DNA from: Kiloniellales bacterium
Lineage (GTDB): Bacteria; Pseudomonadota; Alphaproteobacteria; Kiloniellales; JAKSBE01
Reading direction: 5' to 3'
Assembly: GCA_030066685.1 (NCBI GenBank)
Contig: JASJBF010000028.1
Coordinates: 37,448-101,447, forward strand
DNA length: 64,000 nt
In this document: positions 53,588 through 62,113 of the stretch, piece by piece
Position numbering within the stretch: the stretch's first letter is position 1
Layout of the letters: every line of letters begins with the position of its first letter
The notes under the pieces: generated by a model
What the model was told of the DNA's origin: nothing
The model's input: only the letters and a program-made list of their open reading frames with translations
Databases searched by the model: none
Position numbers and translations under genes: made by a program

Positions 53588-54865
53588 ATGAAGCTGTGGA
53601 TTCGGACCTTGCTGGCCGCTGCCTTGGCCGCGGGACCAGCGGCAAGCGGTCTTGCTGCCGAGAGCCTCGCCGTGGGCAATTTCGTGAGCTTTTCCGACCA
53701 CAGGTCGCTGGCTGGCAAGGCCTACGGCCAGGCCAAGATCGATGCCGTCGAGTACATCAATCGCAACGGCGGCGTCAACGGCAAGACCATCGACTTGCTG
53801 TCGGTCGACTACGGCTCCGAAGTGGCGCGGGCCAAGGCGGCCTACGCGAAGTGGAAGTCGCAGCACGCCGCCGTCGCCGTCCTGGGCTGGGTCGATGGCG
53901 ACGCCGAGGCCCTGGTCGAGACCGTGGCCGCCGACCAGACTCCCTATTTTGCGGCCTCCTATGCGGCGGCCCTGACCGATCCCCTCGGCAAGGGGACCAA
54001 GACCGAACGACCGGCGCCCTACAGCTTTTTCTACGGGCCCTCCTCCTCGGACGCGCTGCGCGCGCTGGTCCAGTGGGCTGCCGAGGACTGGGCGGCCAAG
54101 GGCGCGCCGGGCGCGCCGCGCTATCTGCACATGGGCGACCCCCTGGCGAACGCCGGCGGTCCCAGGCAGGTCGGCGAGGCGCACGCGCGCGAACTGGGTT
54201 TCGTGGTCCTGCCGAGCATCTCCTATTCCCAGGAGCCGGACGATTTCCGGGTTCAGTGCATGGCGCTCGCGGCTTCCGGCGCCGACTACACCTTCCTGGC
54301 CAACGGCGCCAGCGCCAACGTCGCGCTTCTCAAGGCCTGCGCGGCGGTCGGCGTCGAGACCCAGTTCCTGGCCAACGTCTGGGGCTACGACGAGACGGTG
54401 ATGCAGGCGGCCGGCGGAGCGGCGGACGGCGTCGTCTGGGTCATGGGCGCCGGCGCCTGGGGCGAAGCCGTGTCCGGCATGGACCTGGTGCGCGAGATTT
54501 CGAAGATGTCCGATCCTCGCCTCAAGAAGCACCGCACGGTGCACTACCTGCGCGGCATCTGCTCGGTCTTCGTGATGAAGGAGGCCATGGAAATGGCCGA
54601 CCGGGAGGGCGGGATCACGGGCCCCAACATCAAGGCCGCCATGTATCGCCAGCCCGGCTGGGTGCCTCTGGGCCTTGAGGGCGTCTGCTTGCCGGCGACC
54701 TGGAGTGCGGAGGACCATCGCAGCGTCGTCGACATCCCGATCTATGTCGGGCGGGCCGGGGGCGCCGAGGGCGATCTCGCGGAGCTGGTCGCGGCCGGCG
54801 CGATCTCGATGGAACGGCTGGGCATCCAGAAGGTTCCGCGCAAGGCCGATTGGCTCGGCTGGTAG
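53588..54865 (+). CDS. Second ABC substrate-binding protein of the Liv type
   Basis: A 425-residue periplasmic protein with a signal peptide (TLLAAALAAGPAASGLAA). It begins ESLAVGNFVSFSDHRSLAGKAYGQAKIDAVEYINRNGGVNGKTIDLLSVDYGSEVARAKAAY, typical of the family, and has the AVLGWVDGDAEALVETVAADQTPYFAASYAAALTDPLG ligand-loop region. It is only distantly like the first binding protein, so it is probably an alternative receptor for the same permease. It lies 95 nt after livF and is followed by the PaaK-like ligase. Confidence 0.83.
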   Translation: MKLWIRTLLAAALAAGPAASGLAAESLAVGNFVSFSDHRSLAGKAYGQAKIDAVEYINRNGGVNGKTIDLLSVDYGSEVARAKAAYAKWKSQHAAVAVLGWVDGDAEALVETVAADQTPYFAASYAAALTDPLGKGTKTERPAPYSFFYGPSSSDALRALVQWAAEDWAAKGAPGAPRYLHMGDPLANAGGPRQVGEAHARELGFVVLPSISYSQEPDDFRVQCMALAASGADYTFLANGASANVALLKACAAVGVETQFLANVWGYDETVMQAAGGAADGVVWVMGAGAWGEAVSGMDLVREISKMSDPRLKKHRTVHYLRGICSVFVMKEAMEMADREGGITGPNIKAAMYRQPGWVPLGLEGVCLPATWSAEDHRSVVDIPIYVGRAGGAEGDLAELVAAGAISMERLGIQKVPRKADWLGW

Positions 54866-54926
54866 CGGCCCGGCGTCAGCGACACGTGGCGCCCTGCAGG
54901 GCCGGCGCGCGGTAGGGAGAACAGGG

Positions 54927-56171
54927 GTGGAGCATTTCGACGGACTGGAGACCCGCGAGCCGGAGCTGCGCGAGGCGGCGCTGATGGCGGCCCTGCCCGA
55001 GATCCTGGCGCAAGCCAAGGCCAAGGCGCCGGGCTTCGCGCGCATTCTGGAGGGAATCGATCCGGCGGCGGTCAAGAGCCGGGAAGCGCTGGCGCAGCTG
55101 CCCGTGACCCGGAAGTCGACCCTGATCGAGCTGCAGCGCAAGTCGCCGCCCCTGGGCGGCCTGGCCGCCCTGCCGCCAGGCGCCGCGGCCCAGCTCTACG
55201 CCTCGCCGGGGCCGATCTTCGAGCTGGAGGCGGCGCGCAGCGACTACTGGCGCGCGGCACGGTCCCTCTATGCCGCCGGCTTCCGCAAGGGCGACGTGGT
55301 CCACAACGCCTTCGGCTACCACCTCAGCCCCGGCGGCTGGATCCTGCACAGCGGCGCCCGGGCCCTGGGCTGCGCGGTGATTCCAGCCGGCGTCGGTAAC
55401 ACCGAACAGCAGGTGCAGGCAATCGAACAGCTGCGGCCGGACGGCTACACCGGCACGCCAGACTTCCTGAAGGTCCTGCTCGACAAGGCGGTGGAACTCG
55501 AGGCCGACGCCGGCAGCCTGACCAAGGCCCTGGTCGGCGGCGCCGCCTTGCCGCCCAGCCTGCGCCGGGAGCTTTGGGAACGCGGCGTTGCGGCGTTGCA
55601 GTGCTATGCCACGGCGGACCTTGGGCTGGTCGCCTACGAAAGCGCGGTCGGCGAGGTGGTCGGCGAAGGCATGATCCTGGACGAGGGGATCATCGTTGAG
55701 ATCGTCCGCCCTGGCAGCGGCGAGCCGGTCGCCGAGGGCGAGGTCGGCGAGATCGTGGTGACCACCCTGACCCCGGAGTATCCGCTGGTCCGCTTCGGCA
55801 CCGGCGACCTCTCGGCGGTGCTGCCGGGGCAGAGCGCCTGCGGCCGGACCAACACCCGGATCCGGGGCTGGATGGGCCGGGCCGACCAGACCACCAAGGT
55901 CAAGGGCCTCTTCGTCCATCCCGAGCAGGTGGCCGAGGTGCAGCGCCGCCATCCCGAGCTGCTGCGCGCCCGCCTGGAGGTCGAGCGGGACGGCCAGAAC
56001 GACGTCATGACCCTGCGCTGCGAGGTCGAGACTGCCGGCGAAGGCCTGGCTGCCGCGGTCGAGAAGACCCTGGCCGAGGTCTGCAAGATGAAGGGCGAGG
56101 TGACGCTCTGCGCGCCCGGCGAACTGCCCAACGACGGCAAGGTCATCGCCGACCTGCGCAGCTACGACTGA
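54927..56171 (+). CDS. PaaK-like phenylacetate-CoA ligase family protein
   Basis: A 414-residue adenylate-forming enzyme. The order matches PaaK: FRKGDVVHNAFGYHLSPGGWILHSGARALGCAVIPAGVGNTEQQVQ, LVGGAALPPSLRRELWERG, CYATADLGLVAYES, then TPEYPLVRFGTGDLSAVLPGQSACGRTNTRIRGWMGRADQTTKVKGLFVHPEQV. The usual TSGTTG P-loop is replaced by YASPGPIFE, as in the PaaK-like branch of Liv operons. It should make a CoA thioester from an aromatic or similar acid. GTG at 54927 has GGGAG upstream. It closes the transport operon, so two CoA ligases flank the transporter. Confidence 0.8.
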   Translation: MEHFDGLETREPELREAALMAALPEILAQAKAKAPGFARILEGIDPAAVKSREALAQLPVTRKSTLIELQRKSPPLGGLAALPPGAAAQLYASPGPIFELEAARSDYWRAARSLYAAGFRKGDVVHNAFGYHLSPGGWILHSGARALGCAVIPAGVGNTEQQVQAIEQLRPDGYTGTPDFLKVLLDKAVELEADAGSLTKALVGGAALPPSLRRELWERGVAALQCYATADLGLVAYESAVGEVVGEGMILDEGIIVEIVRPGSGEPVAEGEVGEIVVTTLTPEYPLVRFGTGDLSAVLPGQSACGRTNTRIRGWMGRADQTTKVKGLFVHPEQVAEVQRRHPELLRARLEVERDGQNDVMTLRCEVETAGEGLAAAVEKTLAEVCKMKGEVTLCAPGELPNDGKVIADLRSYD

Positions 56172-56611
56172 CGGCCGCTTCGGCGGCATTCCGGGCAGCG
56201 CCTGCCACAGAGATGAACGAAATCTTAATTCTGCCCCAATTGAGGCCCTTTCCAGACACAGTCGCCGCTTAAGTACATTCTCACGGAGACTTCCCCTCTC
56301 TGTCTGAGGCCTCCAGCCGGTCACTCGCGTGGCCGCAATGGCTGGAACGCCGCGGCCTTCGGCCCCGACCCCGAAGGCCGCGGCACCTCGACACGGCGGC
56401 GCCGCGGGTTGCCAAAGACTCCCAGATATCCCTATCCGATACAGAAGCGGCGCTGCCTTCTTTTTTTCTGCTCACAGTCCTCGGGTTTGGCCCGCCGCCG
56501 GTGATCTGCTATATCCCGGCCTTTCCAGGGCTTCTCTTGTGACACGACCATGAGTCCAGCCAGCCCTCCGGCGCATTCCGCCGAAGGCCCCAGCACCTGA
56601 CGGACCCCCGA
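56172..56611. other. Intergenic region upstream of ccmA with a strong hairpin
   Basis: About 440 nt without a supported gene. It contains a perfect 14-bp stem GCCGCGGCCTTCGG/CCGAAGGCCGCGGC (56349-56362 and 56371-56384) with an 8-nt loop. A run of T (ttcttttttt near 56459-56467) follows about 75 nt later. The hairpin may end the Liv operon transcript. The ccm promoter should lie between it and 56612. Confidence 0.5.
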
Positions 56612-57259
56612 ATGAGTCTCTTCGAGGGACGCGACCTCGTCTGCCTGCGCGGCGGCCGCGCGGTCTTCTCCGGCCTGTCCTTCGCGCTGCCGGCCGGCGG
56701 CGCGCTGCTGCTGACCGGCCCCAACGGCAGCGGCAAGTCGAGCCTGCTGAGGCTCCTGGCCGGCCTGCTCCGGCCGGCCGGCGGCGAGCTGCTCTGGGAC
56801 GGCGCGCCGGTCCGGAAATCGCTCGAGGAGCACCGCGAGCGCGTCGCCTTCCTCGGCCACCTGGACGCGGTGAAGCCGGTCCTGACCCTGCGCGAGAACC
56901 TCGCCTTCTGGGCCGGGCTCGGCGGCGCCGCGGCGGAGCGTCTCGAAGCCGCGCTGGCCCGCTTCGCCCTCGAGGACCTGGCCGAGGTCCCGGTCCGCCT
57001 GCTCTCGGCCGGACAGAAGCGGCGCCTGGCCCTGGCCCGCCTGCTGCTGACCGAGGCGCCGCTCTGGCTTCTGGACGAGCCCACGGTCGGCCTCGACCGC
57101 GCCTCGGCCACGGCCCTGGCCGAGGCCATCGCCGTCCATCGCCAAGGGGGCGGCCGGGTCGTCGTCGCCACCCATCAGGTGCTGGAGCTGTCGGGGGCGC
57201 AGAACCTGTCCTTGGGCGACTACCCGGGCGAGGCCGTGCTGCTGGAGTACGTCTGGTGA
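56612..57259 (+). CDS. ccmA: Cytochrome c maturation ATPase CcmA
   Basis: A 215-residue ABC ATPase of the CcmAB(CD) complex that releases holo-CcmE. Walker A: LTGPNGSGKSSLLRLLAGLLRP. Signature: LLSAGQKRRLALARLLLTEAPLWLLDEPTVGLD with Walker B. H-loop region: VVVATHQVLEL. The start ATG at 56612 has no strong ribosome site nearby. Its stop overlaps the ccmB GTG start. Confidence 0.93.
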   Translation: MSLFEGRDLVCLRGGRAVFSGLSFALPAGGALLLTGPNGSGKSSLLRLLAGLLRPAGGELLWDGAPVRKSLEEHRERVAFLGHLDAVKPVLTLRENLAFWAGLGGAAAERLEAALARFALEDLAEVPVRLLSAGQKRRLALARLLLTEAPLWLLDEPTVGLDRASATALAEAIAVHRQGGGRVVVATHQVLELSGAQNLSLGDYPGEAVLLEYVW

Positions 57260-57921
57260 GGCCCTGGCTGGTCCTGGTCGGCCGCGACCTGCGCCTGGCC
57301 CTGCGCCAGCAGGCCGACGCCGCGATGATCGTGCTCTTCTTCGTGCTGACCGCCGGGATCTTCCCCTTCGGCGTCGGCCCCGAGCCCAACCTGCTGGCGC
57401 GCATCGGGCCGGGGGTGATCTGGGTGACCGCGCTGCTGGCCATGCTGCTGTCCCTGGAGCGGGTCTTTCTGGTCGACTACGAGGACGGCAGCCTGGAGCT
57501 CCTGGTCCTGGGCCCCCTGCCCATGGAGCTGGTGGTCCTGGCCAAGGTCCTGGCCCACTGGCTGACCACCGGGCTGCCGCTGATCGTCGCGGCACCGGTC
57601 ATCGCCCTGCTCTACAACCTGGATCCGGCGGCCCTGCCGGTGCTGCTGCTGGCCATGCTGCTGGGCACCCCGGTGCTGAGTCTGATCGGCGCCGTGGGCG
57701 CCGGGCTGATCCTGGGCGCGCGCCGCGGCGGCGTGCTGATCCCGCTCCTGGTGCTGCCGCTGACGATCCCGGTGCTGATCTTCGGCGTCGCCGCGGTCGA
57801 CGCCGCGCTGGCAGAGCTGGGCGCGCGCCCCTACCTGCTGATTCTCGGCGCCATGCTGCTCGCCGCCCTGGCGCTGACGCCCTGGGCGGCCGCCGCAGCG
57901 CTGCGCCAGGCGGTGGAGTGA
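57256..57921 (+). CDS. ccmB: Heme exporter protein CcmB
   Basis: A 221-residue membrane protein with six predicted helices. Family blocks: LRQQADAAMIVLFFVLTAGIFPFGVGPEPNLLARIGPGVIWVTALLAMLLSLERVF, then YEDGSLELLVLGPLPMELVVLAKVLAHWLTTGLPLIV. PLLVLPLTIPVLIFGVAAVDAAL lies near the end. GTG at 57256 overlaps the ccmA stop (GTGA), so the two are translationally coupled, fitting a 2:2 CcmA-CcmB complex. Confidence 0.93.
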   Translation: MRPWLVLVGRDLRLALRQQADAAMIVLFFVLTAGIFPFGVGPEPNLLARIGPGVIWVTALLAMLLSLERVFLVDYEDGSLELLVLGPLPMELVVLAKVLAHWLTTGLPLIVAAPVIALLYNLDPAALPVLLLAMLLGTPVLSLIGAVGAGLILGARRGGVLIPLLVLPLTIPVLIFGVAAVDAALAELGARPYLLILGAMLLAALALTPWAAAAALRQAVE

Positions 57922-58001
57922 AAGCCCGGCATGACGTCTGGAGACAGAGCGTTGTTGTTCCTAGATAAAGGCCCATAATCAGGGAGGAACCTGGAAACGC
58001 C

Positions 58002-58724
58002 ATGCATCGCTTCGCCAACCCCGCCCGCTTCACCCGGCTCGCCGACGCCGTCCTGCCCTGGAGCCTCCTGGCAACCGTCGGGCTGCTCGGCGCCGGGCTC
58101 TATCTCGGCCTTTTCGCCTCGCCGGCCGACTACCAGCAGGGCGAGACCGTGCGCATCATGTACGTCCACGTCCCGGCCGCCTGGATGGCGCTCTTCGTCT
58201 ACACCGTGATTGCCGGGGCCAGCGCGACCGCGCTGATCTGGCGCCATCCCCTGGCGCACATCGCCGCCCGCGCCGCCGCACCCCTGGGCGCTGGCTTCAC
58301 CTTCCTGGCCCTGGCCACCGGCTCGCTCTGGGGCAAGCCGATGTGGGGCACCTGGTGGGTCTGGGACGCGCGCCTGACCTCGGTGCTGATCTTGTTCTTC
58401 CTCTACCTCGGCTACATGGCGCTTTCGAATGCCTTCGAGGACGCGGCCCGGGGCCAGCGGGCGGCGGCGATCCTGGCCCTGGTCGGCTTCGTCAACGTGC
58501 CGATCATCAAGTTCTCGGTCGACTGGTGGAACACCCTGCATCAGCCGGCCAGCGTGACCCGGCTGGACGCGCCGGCGATCGATCCGGCGATGCTCTGGCC
58601 GTTGGCGGCCATGGGGGCCGGCTACATGACCTTCTTCTTGACCTTGCTGCTGCTCAGGATGAAAAGCGAGCTGCTGGCGGCACGGGTGCGGGCCCTGTCC
58701 CTGCAGGGCGCGGCGGCCGGCTAG
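58002..58724 (+). CDS. ccmC: Heme-handling protein CcmC
   Basis: A 240-residue membrane protein of the heme-handling family with six helices. The tryptophan-rich WWD motif is GSLWGKPMWGTWWVWDARLTSVLILFFLYLGY. Two conserved histidines flank it: VHVPAAWMALFVYT and WWNTLHQPASV. It loads heme b onto CcmE. An 80-nt gap with an AT-rich stretch separates it from ccmB. The stop codon is part of the first palindrome that follows. Confidence 0.94.
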   Translation: MHRFANPARFTRLADAVLPWSLLATVGLLGAGLYLGLFASPADYQQGETVRIMYVHVPAAWMALFVYTVIAGASATALIWRHPLAHIAARAAAPLGAGFTFLALATGSLWGKPMWGTWWVWDARLTSVLILFFLYLGYMALSNAFEDAARGQRAAAILALVGFVNVPIIKFSVDWWNTLHQPASVTRLDAPAIDPAMLWPLAAMGAGYMTFFLTLLLLRMKSELLAARVRALSLQGAAAG

Positions 58725-58835
58725 AGCACGATGATATGAGGTTGAACTAACCTCATATCTGAATCGTGCTCTAAACTGTTGAAGAAGAGCGGGATTCAGA
58801 TTTGAAGTCCAATCGACTTCAAATCATCCCGCTCT
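58722..58835. repeat. Two palindromic repeats between ccmC and ccmD
   Basis: The first, 58722-58773, has arms TAGAGCACGAT and ATCGTGCTCTA plus an inner stem GATATGAGGTT/AACCTCATATC. The second, 58786-58835, has arms AGAGCGGGAT and ATCCCGCTCT with an inner TTTGAAGTC/GACTTCAAA stem. Both share an AGAGC...GCTCT frame and a similar inner layout. This points to a family of dispersed palindromic elements rather than an operon-specific signal. In mRNA they would make two stable hairpins. Confidence 0.75.
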
Positions 58836-58864
58836 AGGCGCGGGACGGGACGCGAGGAGGAACC

Positions 58865-59125
58865 TTGGCAGAGTTCTTCGACATGGGTGGCTACGCCGCC
58901 TTCGTTTGGCCGGCTTTCGGCCTCACCTTCCTGGTCATGGCGATCATGGTCGTGGCCACCCTGCGGCGCCTGCGCGCCAACCAGCGCGAGCTGGCGCGCC
59001 TCGAGGCGGCCGGGGCGCGCCGCGTGCGGGGTGAGGCCCGCAAGCCCAAGTCGGAGGGCGAGGACGCCGAGACCCAGGGCGAGGCAAACCGGCCGGCGGC
59101 GGAGCAGAGAGGAGTCGAGGCATGA
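58865..59125 (+). CDS. ccmD: Heme exporter protein CcmD
   Basis: An 86-residue protein starting with TTG at 58865. One transmembrane helix (FVWPAFGLTFLVMAIMVVATLRRL) with the family lead GGYAAFVWPAFG. It joins CcmA, CcmB and CcmC for release of heme-CcmE. The C-terminal 50 residues are charged and low-complexity (KPKSEGEDAETQGEANRPAAEQRG), longer than in most homologues. GAGGAGG lies about 8 nt upstream. The stop overlaps the ccmE ATG as ATGA. Confidence 0.88.
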   Translation: MAEFFDMGGYAAFVWPAFGLTFLVMAIMVVATLRRLRANQRELARLEAAGARRVRGEARKPKSEGEDAETQGEANRPAAEQRGVEA

Positions 59126-59580
59126 GGCCCAAACGCCGCCGCCTGATGATGATCTCGGTCGGCCTGCTGGCGCTCTTCGGCGCCGCGGCCTTGGTGCTGA
59201 CCGCCCTGGAAGACAACCTGGTGTTCTTCTATAGCCCCAGCGACCTCGCCGAGCGGCCGCAGCCGCCGGCCCGGGCCTTCCGTCTCGGCGGGCTGGTCGA
59301 GGAGGGCTCGGTCGAGCGCAGCGCCGACGGCGTGACCACGACCTTCCGGATCACCGACCTGACCAACAGCGTCTCGGTGTCCTACACCGGGATCCTGCCG
59401 GACCTTTTCCGTGAGGGTCAGGGCGTGGTCACCGAAGGCACCCTGGGGCCCGACGGGCTCTTCACCGCCAGCGAAGTCCTGGCCAAGCACGACGAGAACT
59501 ACATGCCCAAGGAGGTCGCCGACGCCCTCAAGGAATCGGGCCAGTGGCGCCACGGCAGCGGGGAGGACAGCAGCCAATGA
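59122..59580 (+). CDS. ccmE: Heme chaperone CcmE
   Basis: A 152-residue membrane-anchored periplasmic protein. The N-terminal anchor is RRLMMISVGLLALFGAAALVLTAL. The OB-fold barrel has FRLGGLVEEGSV, TTFRITDLTNSVSVSYTGILPDLFREGQGVVTEGTL. The heme-binding histidine is in VLAKHDENYMPKEV. It carries heme from CcmC to CcmF/CcmH. It overlaps ccmD at its start and ccmF at its stop (ATGA both times). Confidence 0.95.
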   Translation: MRPKRRRLMMISVGLLALFGAAALVLTALEDNLVFFYSPSDLAERPQPPARAFRLGGLVEEGSVERSADGVTTTFRITDLTNSVSVSYTGILPDLFREGQGVVTEGTLGPDGLFTASEVLAKHDENYMPKEVADALKESGQWRHGSGEDSSQ

Positions 59581-61559
59581 TCGCGGAAATCGGCCACTTC
59601 GCCCTGATCCTGGCCCTGGTCGTGGCCGTCGTCCAGGGCACCCTGCCGATGATCGGGGCGGCCCAGGGCCGGGCCAACTGGATGGCCGTGGCGCGGCCCT
59701 CGGCGCAGCTGCAGCTGCTCCTGGTGCTGACCGCCTTCCTGGCCCTGATGCAGGCCTACGTGGTCTCCGACTTCTCCCTGGCCAACGTGGCCCAGAACTC
59801 GCACTCGGCCAAGCCGATGCTCTACAAGATCACCGGGGTCTGGGGCAATCACGAGGGCTCGATGCTGCTCTGGATCCTGATCCTAGCGCTCTTCGGCGCC
59901 GCGGTCGCGGCCTTCGGGGGCAACCTGCCGCCGACCCTGCGCGCCCGGGTGCTCTCGATCCAGGCCTGGATCGCGGTCGGCTTCTTGGCCTTCTCGCTCT
60001 TCACCTCGAACCCCTTCGAGCGGATCTTTCCGGTGCCGCTGGACGGCCAGGACCTCAATCCCCTGCTCCAGGACCCGGGCCTCGCCTTCCACCCGCCCAT
60101 GCTCTACGTCGGCTATGTCGGCTTCTCGATCGCCTTCGCCTTCGCCGTAGCGGCCCTGATCGAGGGCCGGGTCGACGCCGCCTGGGCCCGCTGGGTGCGG
60201 CCCTGGACCCTGCTCGCCTGGCTCTTCCTGACCGGCGGCATCGCGTTGGGCAGCTGGTGGGCCTACTACGAGCTCGGCTGGGGCGGCTGGTGGTTCTGGG
60301 ATCCGGTCGAGAACGTCTCCTTCATGCCCTGGCTGATGGGCACCGCCCTGCTGCACTCGGCGGTCGTGGTCGAGAAGCGCGACGCCCTGAAGATCTGGAC
60401 CATCCTGCTGGCGATCCTGACCTTCTCCCTGTCGCTGATCGGCACCTTCATCGTCCGCTCGGGCCTGTTGACCTCGGTCCACGCCTTCGCCACCGATCCC
60501 GAGCGCGGGCTCTTCATCCTGATGCTGCTCTGCATCGCCATCGGCGGCTCGCTGGTGCTCTTTGCCCTGCGGGCGCCGGCGCTCAAGGCCGGCGGACTCT
60601 TCGCGCCGATCAGCCGCGAGGGCGGCCTGGTCCTCAACAACCTGCTGCTGGCGGTGTCCACCGGCACGGTCTTCCTGGGCACCCTGGCGCCGCTCTTCGC
60701 CGAGGCCTTCGACTACAAGATCTCGGTCGGCGCGCCCTACTTCAACCTCTTCGCGGCGATCTTCGGCCTGCCGCTGATCGCGGCCATGGGCGTCGGGCCG
60801 CTGCTGCCCTGGAAGCGGGCCGACCTGGCCGGCGCCCTGGGCCGGCTCAAGATCGCGGCCGGCCTCACTTTCGTCGCCGGGCTGGTGACTTGGTACCTGC
60901 AGCAGGGCGGGCCGGTCCTGGCGATCCTGGGCATGGTCCTCGCCGCCTGGCTGTTCTTCGCGACCCTGGCCGAATGGGCCGAACGGGTGCAGCTCTTCCG
61001 CACCTCGCCGGCGGCCAGCCTGTCGCGGGCCCTGCGCCTGCCGCGGGCGGCCTACGGCATGACCTTCGCCCATCTCGGCATGGCGATCGCGGTCGCCGGC
61101 ATGACTGCCTCCTCGGCCTGGAAGGCGGAGGAAGTGCGGGTCATGCGCCCGGGCGAGACCGTCGAGGTCGCCGGCTACAGCTATCGCTTCGAGGAGGTGC
61201 GCGAACTGCGCGGCCCCAACTACTTCAGCGAGGTCGGCCGCTTCACGGTCACCCGCGACGGCGAGTCTGTCGCCGAGCTGACCCCGGAGAAGCGCTTCTA
61301 TCCGGTTCAGCAGATGCCGACCACCGAGGCGGCGATCCACACCACCGGTGTCTCCGACCTCTACGCAGTGATCGGCGATTCCGACGGCCAGGGCGGCTGG
61401 ACGGTGCGGATCTACCACGAACCGCTGGTGCCCTGGCTCTGGGCCGGCGCCCTGCTGATGGTGCTCGGCGGCTGCATCTCGCTCAGCGACCGCCGCCTCC
61501 GGGTCGGCGCGCCGCGCCGGCGGACCGCCCCCGCCGCGGCCGCCGCCACGGCGTCCTGA
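59577..61559 (+). CDS. ccmF: Cytochrome c heme lyase subunit CcmF
   Basis: A 660-residue membrane protein with about fifteen helices. The WWD motif is WWAYYELGWGGWWFWDPVENVSFMPWL. Other family blocks are GNHEGSMLLWILILALFG and HPPMLYVGYVGFSIAFAFAVAALIEGR, with the conserved His, and HAFATDPERGLFILMLL. The late periplasmic domain has VRVMRPGETVEVAGYSYRFEEV and ends before a basic tail. With CcmH it ligates heme to apocytochrome c. ATG at 59577 overlaps the ccmE stop; starts farther upstream have no support. Confidence 0.95.
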   Translation: MIAEIGHFALILALVVAVVQGTLPMIGAAQGRANWMAVARPSAQLQLLLVLTAFLALMQAYVVSDFSLANVAQNSHSAKPMLYKITGVWGNHEGSMLLWILILALFGAAVAAFGGNLPPTLRARVLSIQAWIAVGFLAFSLFTSNPFERIFPVPLDGQDLNPLLQDPGLAFHPPMLYVGYVGFSIAFAFAVAALIEGRVDAAWARWVRPWTLLAWLFLTGGIALGSWWAYYELGWGGWWFWDPVENVSFMPWLMGTALLHSAVVVEKRDALKIWTILLAILTFSLSLIGTFIVRSGLLTSVHAFATDPERGLFILMLLCIAIGGSLVLFALRAPALKAGGLFAPISREGGLVLNNLLLAVSTGTVFLGTLAPLFAEAFDYKISVGAPYFNLFAAIFGLPLIAAMGVGPLLPWKRADLAGALGRLKIAAGLTFVAGLVTWYLQQGGPVLAILGMVLAAWLFFATLAEWAERVQLFRTSPAASLSRALRLPRAAYGMTFAHLGMAIAVAGMTASSAWKAEEVRVMRPGETVEVAGYSYRFEEVRELRGPNYFSEVGRFTVTRDGESVAELTPEKRFYPVQQMPTTEAAIHTTGVSDLYAVIGDSDGQGGWTVRIYHEPLVPWLWAGALLMVLGGCISLSDRRLRVGAPRRRTAPAAAAATAS

Positions 61560-61570
61560 GGGCCGCCGGA

Positions 61571-62113
61571 ATGCGCAAGCGGGTCCTCCTGCTGCTACCG
61601 ATCGCGGTTTTCGCGGTCCTGGTCGGTGCCTTCGTCTGGGGCCTGGCACCCGACCGCGATCCGCGCCGGGTGCCCTCGGCGATGGTCGACAAGCCGGCGC
61701 CGGACTTCGACCTGCCCTCGGTCACTGGCCTGGAGATTCCGGGCCTGAAGACCGGCGACCTGAACGGCCAGGTCACCCTGGTCAACTTCTTCGCCTCCTG
61801 GTGCATCCCTTGCCGGGTCGAGCATCCGTTGTGGATGGACCTGGCTGCCCAGGGCGAGCTCAACCTGGTCGCCATCAACTACCGGGACAAGCCGGCCGAC
61901 GCGGTCGCCTGGCTGGCCGAACTCGGCAACCCCTACAGCCGGATCGGCGCCGACCTCAACGCCCGGACCGGCATCGACTGGGGCGTCTCGGGGGTGCCCG
62001 AGACCTACGTGATCGATCGCGAGGGGCGGATCCGCTATCAGCACATCGGGCCGATGCAGCTCCAAGACTACGAGGAAACCATCCGGCCCCTGATCGAGGA
62101 TCTCAAGCCATGA
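61571..62113 (+). CDS. ccmG: Thiol:disulfide interchange protein CcmG (DsbE)
   Basis: A 180-residue membrane-anchored thioredoxin-like protein. The anchor is VLLLLPIAVFAVLVGAFVWGL. The domain has DKPAPDFDLPSV, then the redox motif SWCIPCRVEHP (CxxC) after VTLVNFFA. GVSGVPETYVIDREGRIRYQHIGPM carries the cis-Pro loop. It reduces the apocytochrome CxxCH site before heme attachment. The stop overlaps the ccmH ATG. Confidence 0.94.
   Translation: MRKRVLLLLPIAVFAVLVGAFVWGLAPDRDPRRVPSAMVDKPAPDFDLPSVTGLEIPGLKTGDLNGQVTLVNFFASWCIPCRVEHPLWMDLAAQGELNLVAINYRDKPADAVAWLAELGNPYSRIGADLNARTGIDWGVSGVPETYVIDREGRIRYQHIGPMQLQDYEETIRPLIEDLKP

Noticed and set aside
59411..62113. 900-codon plus-strand frame covering ccmF
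   Set aside because: Only its last 181 codons are real (ccmG from 61571). The upstream part is an out-of-frame reading of ccmE and ccmF.
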